In this document: in pieces, positions 55,624 through 62,032 of the stretch
Position numbering within the stretch: position 1 is the stretch's first letter
Layout: every line of letters begins with the position of its first letter
From: Bacteroides muris (ex Afrizal et al. 2022)
GTDB taxonomy: Bacteria; Bacteroidota; Bacteroidia; Bacteroidales; Bacteroidaceae
Assembly: GCF_004793475.1 (NCBI RefSeq)
Contig: NZ_SRYZ01000017.1
Coordinates: forward strand, 1-64,000
Direction: 5' to 3'
Length of the DNA: 64,000 nt
Notes under the pieces: model-generated
The model's input: the letters and a program-made list of their open reading frames with translations, nothing else
The model's database searches: none
Told to the model about the DNA's origin: nothing
Program-made: the position numbers and the translations under genes

Positions 55624-55783
55624 ATGGGAAAAGATTCAAAGCAGATAGTGGTTCTCCTGGCGCATCCTAATATCAAAGAATCGCAGGCAAACAAGGCGTT
55701 GATAGAGGCTGTACATGAAAGAAGTGGCCATATACAAATTGCATGAAATGCGTAATGAAGATATCCGCTGTCCATATAATTAA
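55624..55783 (+). pseudogene. Remnant of an NAD(P)H-quinone-reductase-like gene
   Basis: The frame from ATG 55624 reads MGKDSKQIVVLLAHPNIKES and then NKALIEAVHE, the start of flavodoxin-fold NAD(P)H oxidoreductases of the KefF/NQO type, but stops after 40 codons. Shifted by one base the text goes on as VAIYKLHEMRNEDIRCPYN before a stop at 55783. The rest of a normal gene of about 180 codons is missing. A -7-like TATATTTG lies at 55577-55584. It is a frameshifted, truncated fossil. Confidence 0.65.
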
Positions 55784-55803
55784 AACACTTATACAAAACT
55801 ATC

Positions 55804-57276
55804 ATGTTACGTAAAATCAGACTGGCCTTTGCAACGCTTTGTTTTGCACTCATTACCTTGTTGTTCCTTGATTTCACGGGAATGCTGCACGGATGGTTCG
55901 GATGGCTAGCCAAAATCCAGTTCTTACCGGCAGTATTGGCGTTGAACGTAGGAGTAGTATTATTTCTTGTAATTCTTACATTGATATGTGGGCGTGTCTA
56001 TTGTTCCGTTATCTGCCCGTTGGGGGTACTTCAAGATGTAATGGCTTGGATAGGCAGGAAGTTTAAGAAACGTAAAAAACTCCCCTACTCCTATTCTCCG
56101 GCAATATCATGGTTACGTTATGGAATGCTGGGAATATTCATTATTGCCTTGGTTGCCGGATTCAGTTCTTTGGCGGCTTTGCTGGCACCTTACAGTTCAT
56201 ATGGGCGCATAGCCAACAATTTTTTCCAGCCGTTGTGGCAATGGAGCAACAACCTGCTCGCCTATTTTGCAGAACGTGCCGGCAGTTATGCCTTTTATGA
56301 AACAGATGTGTGGTTGAAAAGCTGGTCTACCTTTATTATTGCTGTTGCCACTTTCGTAGTGCTTGCCGTTTTGGCAGGACGAAACGGACGTACTTACTGC
56401 AATACGATTTGTCCTGTAGGAACTGTGCTAGGTTTCCTTTCACGTTATTCTTTTTTCCGTATTATGATAGAGCCGGATAAATGCAATGAATGCAGTTTGT
56501 GTGCCCGTAATTGCAAAGCGGCTTGTATTGATATTAAGGAGCATAAGGTTGATGCCAGCCGTTGCGTAACTTGCATGAACTGTATAGACAAGTGCAGCCA
56601 TGGAGCTATCTCCTATACGACTCCGAAGAAAGTTCCGAAACAAATGAACGAGACTCGTCGTCGTTTCTTTACAGTCACTGCTCTGGTAGCGGTCAACTCT
56701 GTTTTGAAAGCACAAAAAAAGAAAGGGGACGGTGGATTGGCAACCATTGAAGATAAGAAAATTCCGGAGCGTAGCACTCCTATCGTCCCTCCAGGTTCAT
56801 TGGGCATACGCCATTTGACACAACATTGTACAGCTTGCCAACTCTGTGTATCGGTTTGTCCCAATCAAGTGCTTCGGCCATCTGCAGACTTGATGAAACT
56901 AATGCAGCCGGAAATGGCCTACGAGCGCGGCTATTGCAGACCGGAGTGTACAAAGTGTTCCGAAGTGTGTCCCGCAGGTGCCATTCGTCCAATAACCAAA
57001 GCTGATAAATCTTCCATTCAGATAGGACATGCTGTGTGGGCGAAAAAGAACTGTATACCATTGACCGACGGGATGGAATGTGGCAATTGTGCCCGCCATT
57101 GTCCGGTAGCTGCCATACAAATGGTACCGAGCAGTCCGGAAGATGAGAATTCTCCGAAAATCCCGGTTGTCAATGTAGAGCGCTGCATCGGCTGTGGTGC
57201 GTGCGAAAATCTTTGCCCTGCCCGTCCCTTCAGTGCCATCTATGTGGAAGGGCATGAAAGACACAGGATTGTATAG
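55804..57276 (+). CDS. Membrane polyferredoxin (NapH/CcoG-like 4Fe-4S protein)
   Basis: The 490-residue protein has four to five N-terminal helices with the NapH-type cysteine pairs VYCSVICPLGVLQD and TYCNTICPVGTVLG. Then come six cysteine clusters: CNECSLCARNCKAAC, CVTCMNCIDKC, CTACQLCVSVCP, CRPECTKCSEVCP, CGNCARHCP and CIGCGACENLCP. A twin-arginine-like stretch with a hydrophobic helix (NETRRRFFTVTALVAVN, near 285) lies between the second and third. It should carry electrons between the membrane and soluble partners. It is first in an operon with the aldo-keto reductase and DUF1893 genes. Confidence 0.88.
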   Translation: MLRKIRLAFATLCFALITLLFLDFTGMLHGWFGWLAKIQFLPAVLALNVGVVLFLVILTLICGRVYCSVICPLGVLQDVMAWIGRKFKKRKKLPYSYSPAISWLRYGMLGIFIIALVAGFSSLAALLAPYSSYGRIANNFFQPLWQWSNNLLAYFAERAGSYAFYETDVWLKSWSTFIIAVATFVVLAVLAGRNGRTYCNTICPVGTVLGFLSRYSFFRIMIEPDKCNECSLCARNCKAACIDIKEHKVDASRCVTCMNCIDKCSHGAISYTTPKKVPKQMNETRRRFFTVTALVAVNSVLKAQKKKGDGGLATIEDKKIPERSTPIVPPGSLGIRHLTQHCTACQLCVSVCPNQVLRPSADLMKLMQPEMAYERGYCRPECTKCSEVCPAGAIRPITKADKSSIQIGHAVWAKKNCIPLTDGMECGNCARHCPVAAIQMVPSSPEDENSPKIPVVNVERCIGCGACENLCPARPFSAIYVEGHERHRIV

Positions 57277-57297
57277 ATATCTGTAATATTGGTGAAT

Positions 57298-58695
57298 ATG
57301 GAAGAACGTCATAAAAACATGAGTCGCCGTGATTTTTTGAAGATTGTAGGTATCACGGCTACAACATCTGCCACCGCCTTGTATGGTTGCAGTTCTAAAG
57401 AAGGAAGTGATACAAGTAACAATATCTTGGGACCGGTTCCGACGGATAAGATAACCTATCGTAGTTTTCCCGGTTTAGGAAGTGACAAAGTTTCTATTTT
57501 AGGATATGGCTGTATGCGCTGGCCTACCATTCCTGCTCCGGATGGAAAAGGGGAAATGATAGACCAGGATGCCGTAAACGAACTGGTGGATTATGCCATT
57601 GCACATGGTGTGAATTATTTCGATACGTCTCCGATGTATGTACAAGGATGGAGTGAGAAGTCTACGGGAATAGCTCTGAAGCGCCACCCGCGCGAATCGT
57701 TCTATCTTGCTACTAAACTATCCAATTTTCATCCTGATACTTGGACTCGTGAGGGGTCTATCGCCATGTACCGTAAGTCGTTCGAGGATATGCAAGTAGA
57801 CTATATAGACTACTATCTGCTACACATGATTGGTGGCGGTGGCATGAAGCAATTCCACAAGCGCTATATAGACAACGGTATGATTGATTTTCTTGTAAAG
57901 GAGCGTGAAGCAGGACGCATCCGTCACTTGGGATGGTCGTTCCACGGTGATATCGAAGTCTATGACTATGCCTTGCAGATGCATGACCGTGGTGAAGTAC
58001 ATTGGGACTTTGTACAAATACAATTGAATTATGTAGACTGGAAACATGCTTCGGGCAGCAACTTCAAAGCAGAATATCTGTATGATGAGCTGGCAAAGCG
58101 TAATATCCCTGCTGTCATTATGGAACCTCTGCTGGGTGGACGGCTCTCCAACGTCCCTGACCATATTGTGGCACGGCTGAAGCAGCGCGAGCCCGAACGC
58201 AGTGTGGCTTCTTGGGCATTCCGCTATGCCGGTTCTCCTCAAGATGTACTGACAGTGCTGAGCGGCATGACTTATATGGAACACTTGCAGGACAACATCC
58301 GTACTTACTCTCCATTAGTACCACTCACAGAAGAGGAAATTCAGTATCTGTATGCTACGGCCGATTTGATGATGGAGTACCCCACCATACCTTGCAACAA
58401 CTGCAAGTACTGCATGCCTTGCCCGTATGGGATTGACATTCCTGCCATCTTGATACATTATAATAAATGTGTCAATGAAGGAAATGTACCGGAAAGCTGT
58501 CAGGATGAGAATTATCGGAAAGCACGCCGTGCTTTTCTCATAGGATATGACAGAAGTGTACCCAAACTGAGGCAGGCCGACCATTGTACCGGGTGCAACC
58601 AGTGTTCTCCGCATTGCCCACAAACGATTGATATTCCCAAAGAATTGCATCGTATTGACAAATTTGTAGAACAGTTGAAACAAGAGACTTTATAA
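57298..58695 (+). CDS. Tat-exported aldo/keto reductase with 4Fe-4S domain
   Basis: The 465-residue protein starts with a twin-arginine signal (MSRRDFLKIVGITATTSATALYGCSS) that also has a lipobox-like cysteine. Next is an aldo-keto reductase barrel (FDTSPMYVQGWSEKSTGIAL; catalytic-region FYLATKLS; HLGWSFHG), and the end holds two cysteine clusters (CNNCKYCMPCPYGIDIP; CTGCNQCSPHCPQTIDIP) that bind 4Fe-4S centres. It likely works on the outer side of the inner membrane, taking or giving electrons through the polyferredoxin encoded 21 bp upstream. The substrate is unknown. Confidence 0.88.
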   Translation: MEERHKNMSRRDFLKIVGITATTSATALYGCSSKEGSDTSNNILGPVPTDKITYRSFPGLGSDKVSILGYGCMRWPTIPAPDGKGEMIDQDAVNELVDYAIAHGVNYFDTSPMYVQGWSEKSTGIALKRHPRESFYLATKLSNFHPDTWTREGSIAMYRKSFEDMQVDYIDYYLLHMIGGGGMKQFHKRYIDNGMIDFLVKEREAGRIRHLGWSFHGDIEVYDYALQMHDRGEVHWDFVQIQLNYVDWKHASGSNFKAEYLYDELAKRNIPAVIMEPLLGGRLSNVPDHIVARLKQREPERSVASWAFRYAGSPQDVLTVLSGMTYMEHLQDNIRTYSPLVPLTEEEIQYLYATADLMMEYPTIPCNNCKYCMPCPYGIDIPAILIHYNKCVNEGNVPESCQDENYRKARRAFLIGYDRSVPKLRQADHCTGCNQCSPHCPQTIDIPKELHRIDKFVEQLKQETL

Positions 58696-58696
58696 A

Positions 58697-59113
58697 ATGG
58701 AGAGCATCATTGACATACTGCACAAGGGCGGATACTCTTGTGTTATGAAAAACCGAGAGGAAATTCGTACTTGCACCCAACGTGGAGTGGCAGATTTGTA
58801 TGATTTGTATCAGGCAGATTCTGCATTTATGAAGGGGGCTGCCATTGCCGATAAAGTTATAGGAAAAGGTGCCGCAGCTTTGATGGTATTGGGAGGGGTT
58901 AAAACGGTCTATGCGGATATAATTAGTACTCCTGCGCTGGCATTGCTGTGTGAGGCAGGAATTGAAACGAGTTTTGCCCAAGAGGTTCCTCATATCATTA
59001 ACCGTGACAAGACTGGCTGGTGCCCGTTGGAAGCGGCTTGCATGGAGCTGAGTACGATAGAGGAAATGTATCCGGTGATTCAGAATTTTATGTCAAGAAT
59101 CAGGGCAAAATAG
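58697..59113 (+). CDS. DUF1893 protein
   Basis: The 138-residue cytoplasmic protein matches DUF1893: SCVMKNREEIRTCTQRGVADLYDLYQ, then ADKVIGKGAAALMVLGGVKTVYADIIS and CPLEAACMELS. The family resembles part of the cytidine-deaminase-like fold, but no function is known to me. It starts one base after the aldo-keto reductase stop, so they are coupled. Its last 34 bp overlap the convergent broken gene. Confidence 0.85.
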   Translation: MESIIDILHKGGYSCVMKNREEIRTCTQRGVADLYDLYQADSAFMKGAAIADKVIGKGAAALMVLGGVKTVYADIISTPALALLCEAGIETSFAQEVPHIINRDKTGWCPLEAACMELSTIEEMYPVIQNFMSRIRAK

Positions 59114-59561
59114 TAACAGCTTGCTCTTTTTCCCTGACCTTTCTCCTTCGGCATCTTGAAGTCATCCTTGCGCATACCGATACCGTCCAGTGTGCGGTTT
59201 TCATTGTGGCCGTTCGGGAAGAGATGCCGGTTGTCATCAAAATATTTTTTTCATGACCTGAAGTGTATGTCAGAGCTGAAGTGACATGTTGTTCTTGAAA
59301 CATATCTATCAGATAGAACAAAAGTTCCTGATTGTCAAACCATTTCTTTATATCTCCAAAAAACTTCATTGATATTAAATCTAAATCCGGTTTAGTGTTT
59401 ACAATGGCTATTGACTTTTTAGTAATCCATGGCAATGACCCGTTTGCCACGAAAGAGTTGGCTTTCATGTATCTGGTAGTGTGCCGTGTGATGTATATCA
59501 TAGGTCCGGGCAAGTTTGCCTTTGACCGCTGAATAGGAAAAGCTCTTTCCAAAAGGCTCAT
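59080..59561 (-). pseudogene. Unknown gene broken at a seven-A run
   Basis: A minus-strand frame from 59561 (MSLLERAFPIQRSKAN ... ISMKFFGDIKKWFDNQELLF) reads naturally as far as SALTYTSGHEK at an A7 run near 59250. Beyond it, that frame turns into an arginine/serine-rich shadow. Adding one A switches to a frame that reads KKYFDDNRHLFPNGHNENR and then TLDGIGMRKDDFKMP to a stop at 59080. I do not recognise the protein. It is a pseudogene, a sequencing slip, or a phase-variable or programmed-slippage gene. The start is uncertain. Confidence 0.45.
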
Positions 59562-59630
59562 AAATAGACACTTCCGTCTTACTGAAAACAGATTTTAAGC
59601 TCAAATAGTATGTATTTTCATAAAAAATCC

Positions 59631-59638
59631 TATATTTG
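59631..59638 (+). promoter_or_regulatory. DUF3332 gene promoter -7 element
   Basis: TATATTTG fits TAnnTTTG, 67 bp before the ATG. Confidence 0.45.
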
Positions 59639-59704
59639 CGGATGCTTAAAATAACTCGATGAGCTATAAAGCTAATTAAACACAGTAAAATAAAAAGAGT
59701 GATT

Positions 59705-60259
59705 ATGAAAAAGTTCAATTTAAAGATGGTTGCGACCGTAATGATTTGCGGCTCGTTTCTTTTCAGTTCTTGTATCGGTTCTTTTGGACTGCACAGTAAA
59801 CTGGTCAGCTGGAATCAAGGTATTGGTACCAAGTTTGTAAACGAACTGGTTTATCTGGCATTCAATATTATTCCGGTATATGGCGTTTGCTATCTGGCTG
59901 ATGCATTGGTCATCAACTCCATCGAATTCTGGAGTGGTTCAAATCCTATGGCCAGCATTGGTGATGTAAAGAAAGTGAAAGGCGAAAACGGTGACTATCT
60001 GGTAGAAACACTTGAAAACGGCTATTCTATCACCAAGGAAGGTGAAACAGCTTCTATGGAACTCATTTACAACAAAGAGTTGAATACTTGGAATGTTGTT
60101 GCCGATGGTGTCAGCACAGAGTTGCTGCAGATGAACAATGACGGCACTGCACAAATGACCCTTCCGAACGGTGAGGAAATGACTGTGACGCTGGATGCTC
60201 AAGGTGTAGCAGCAGCACGTCAGGCTACAATGATTGACAACTATTACGCCTTTAAGTAA
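59705..60259 (+). CDS. DUF3332 lipoprotein
   Basis: The 184-residue protein has a lipoprotein signal (MKKFNLKMVATVMICGSFLFSSC) and the DUF3332 pattern: SFGLHSKLVSWNQGIGTKFVNELVYLAFNIIPVYGVCYLADALVINSIEFWSG, which includes a hydrophobic hairpin. A strand-rich C-terminal part follows (ELIYNKELNTWNVVADG). Function is unknown; the family is common in gut bacteria. The start ATG 59705 is used rather than the GTG two codons before it. Confidence 0.85.
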   Translation: MKKFNLKMVATVMICGSFLFSSCIGSFGLHSKLVSWNQGIGTKFVNELVYLAFNIIPVYGVCYLADALVINSIEFWSGSNPMASIGDVKKVKGENGDYLVETLENGYSITKEGETASMELIYNKELNTWNVVADGVSTELLQMNNDGTAQMTLPNGEEMTVTLDAQGVAAARQATMIDNYYAFK

Positions 60260-60359
60260 TGGATAAATGACGATGGATGAATAATAATGGGTAGTTAACT
60301 GCGTATATTTATACCCATTATTAATTAGGGATATTCAGTAAATGTCTCTAAAAAATAAG

Positions 60360-60402
60360 ATGGCATATGAAGTGATTATGGTCTATCCTCTTCATATGCC
60401 AT
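60360..60402 (-). terminator. Transposase 3' hairpin
   Basis: A perfect 13-bp stem, ATGGCATATGAAG (60360-60372) with 60390-60402, lies beyond the transposase stop; the minus strand continues with a T-rich stretch. Confidence 0.7.
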
Positions 60403-60435
60403 TATTATTGTCATTTTTTCGTGCTTTCTCACATA

Positions 60436-60504
60436 ATTTTATCGGGCAGGACATGACGCTCCGGAAGAAGTCCGATGCCCTCTTCTGCCCCTTGTGAATA
60501 AAAT
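60436..60504. other. Structured region 3' of the transposase gene
   Basis: ATTTTAT (60436-60442) and GGGCAG (60444-60449) pair with CTGCCC (60485-60490) and ATAAAAT (60498-60504), enclosing CGGA/TCCG and CATGAC/GTCATG options. It is more folded than needed for termination. It may protect the mRNA or help transposase act in cis. Confidence 0.4.
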
Positions 60505-60508
60505 CATG

Positions 60509-61867
60509 TCATGCTGCTTTAGCCGTTTTGTTCCTGATTTTTTCTATCATCAGTACTGCATTTGCCGTATGTATTCCGAAGAAAATCCACAGGATTTCCG
60601 TCTTCCTGTTCCGTGCCTTTATCCTTGATAGTGAGTAATGTTGCTTTTGAGTTCCGAAGCTTCCTTCAAGCCGGGTGGCCCTTTCTTTTGAGAGTTCACT
60701 TCTGAGTACCTTTCTCAAGGGCTCATCCTTTGCCGCCCTTCCCTTGCGCACGAAGGAAGTGGATATCCCATATTTCGTACAGAACTTTCTGTTGGCATTA
60801 TTGGCATATATGGAGTCGCCTGCCGCACATGTTACCCTCACTTTCATGAGCTTCTGCTGCATACGGATACAGTTCTTCAGGCGTATACCCTCATTGAAGG
60901 CCTTGAACGAGATGTGTTCGATGAACGATATGCCGTCTGTCTGCATATTATTGACCTTCGCACCGAATTCGACGGATTTCGTTTCCTTACCTCTTACGAT
61001 GGGACGTACATAATGACGGTCAATGCTGACAATACGGTCACTGACCTTACGGCCTTCAAATATTTCCTTTTCCTGTACAAGAACTTTTCTGATGATGGAA
61101 AGACGCTTCCGGTAATCCTGTGTATATCGTAGTGCAGCTCCGTAATCTCTATGAATTTCATCCATCTGTATGAGAAGTTTTTCAAGAAGCCTGATCATAC
61201 GACGCTTGAGCATCCTTGTCCTTGACGCCTTTCTCTTTCTTTTCTTACAGTAGGACAGATAAGCCTTGGCAACATCATCATATTTGTTGCGAGGACGTCT
61301 TATGCCCAGAGCCCTGCAGTGCAGGCATATATGTCTGTAGAGCCATTCGAGGCTTTCCCAAAGAAGCTTCATGTCTGTAGGAAAACGCATATGGCTCTCA
61401 TAGCAGGTGGCATCTGTCATGCACACGTGAAGGTTCTCAAGATAAGGTTTCCAGTGTGTGGCCAGTATCTCCTGGAGGGATTCAATGTCAAGACGGGATG
61501 CCATCTCATTACGGACGGCGCTGACTATCTTGTAGTTGGTTATGGGAAAAGACGGATCTGTCATGATTCCGCAGAACATCTGGTAATGTAGGTTGCCGTT
61601 AAGATGTTCCACCAGATGTCTGTCAGAGAATCCGGTATAGGCTTTCAGGACCATAATGGCAATCTTTGCCGAAGGACTGAATATGTTCCTGCGTCCAAGA
61701 CGATTTTCCGACAGCCCCATGGCTTTTGCCATAACTTCAAAAGGAAACACTGAATGAAGTCTGCCAAGCTCACTCTCATTAAAACTCTTGCGATATTTTT
61801 CCAGAATATCAAATTCTGTAAAACCCAAAGTAGGGTGAATTTCTGAAATTTTTTCTATCTTAGCCAT
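60509..61867 (-). CDS. Transposase, DDE type with DUF772-like N-terminus
   Basis: The 452-residue protein moves the element by cut and paste. The N-terminal part (KAYTGFSDRHLVEHLNGNLHYQMFCGI) is the DUF772/InsH-like region of the IS5/IS1182 group. Catalytic residues fit D in CMTDATCYES (near 150), D in AAGDSIYANNANRKF (near 350) and E in RLEGSFGTQKQHY (near 410). The reading frame is whole, with no frameshift, so the element may still be active. Family placement within IS1182/IS5 is tentative. Confidence 0.88.
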   Translation of the reverse strand: MAKIEKISEIHPTLGFTEFDILEKYRKSFNESELGRLHSVFPFEVMAKAMGLSENRLGRRNIFSPSAKIAIMVLKAYTGFSDRHLVEHLNGNLHYQMFCGIMTDPSFPITNYKIVSAVRNEMASRLDIESLQEILATHWKPYLENLHVCMTDATCYESHMRFPTDMKLLWESLEWLYRHICLHCRALGIRRPRNKYDDVAKAYLSYCKKRKRKASRTRMLKRRMIRLLEKLLIQMDEIHRDYGAALRYTQDYRKRLSIIRKVLVQEKEIFEGRKVSDRIVSIDRHYVRPIVRGKETKSVEFGAKVNNMQTDGISFIEHISFKAFNEGIRLKNCIRMQQKLMKVRVTCAAGDSIYANNANRKFCTKYGISTSFVRKGRAAKDEPLRKVLRSELSKERATRLEGSFGTQKQHYSLSRIKARNRKTEILWIFFGIHTANAVLMIEKIRNKTAKAA

Positions 61868-61934
61868 ATCTTTATTGGGGGATTTCCCCCGTTTTGGCTG
61901 TCAAACCTTATTTTCGGGGGAATACCTAAAGATA

Positions 61935-61982
61935 CAAAAAAGCCAACTAATTCGCAACATTTTGTGTATGAATTAGTTGGCT
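61935..61982 (-). terminator. Insulating terminator at the transposase promoter end
   Basis: A perfect 13-bp stem, AGCCAACTAATTC (61941-61953) with 61970-61982, is followed on the minus strand by six T. It sits just inside the right end, upstream of the transposase, where it would stop read-through from the host gene. The transposase -7 element (TATCTTTA on the minus strand) follows at once. Confidence 0.75.
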
Positions 61983-62032
61983 AATTTTATACTATTTACT
62001 GAATGTCCCTAATTATCCATTGTCATTTATAT

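Larger units (their letters stand above)
60328..62009 (-). mobile_element. Insertion sequence, IS1182/IS5-like
   Basis: The 1682-bp element has ends matching at 15 of 16 bases (GGGATATTCAGTAAAT at left, GGGACATTCAGTAAAT at right, inverted) and is flanked by a 6-bp direct repeat TAATTA (60322-60327 and 62010-62015). TAATTA is its own complement, so it could instead be part of the ends. One intact transposase gene fills it. It has hairpins at both ends, listed separately. Confidence 0.88.
60264..62029. repeat. 28-bp intergenic inverted repeat split by the insertion sequence
   Basis: The left arm is 60264-60291. The right arm is in two pieces, 60314-60327 and 62016-62029, on either side of the insertion sequence. 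Joined, the right arm pairs with the left at 25 of 28 positions around a 22-base loop. Before the insertion this would have been a long hairpin between the convergent DUF3332 and BamA-like genes, probably a bidirectional terminator. Confidence 0.7.

Noticed and set aside
55804..59113. Corrinoid or nitrogenase-type reductive system
   Set aside because: The Fe-S proteins have no partner with cobalamin, molybdenum or radical SAM motifs; only an aldo-keto reductase is present.
59419..59718. 99-residue membrane-like protein (MNFFIITLFILL...) on the minus strand
   Set aside because: Its hydrophobic start falls in the AT-rich promoter zone of the DUF3332 gene, and the frame competes with a better candidate; probably chance.
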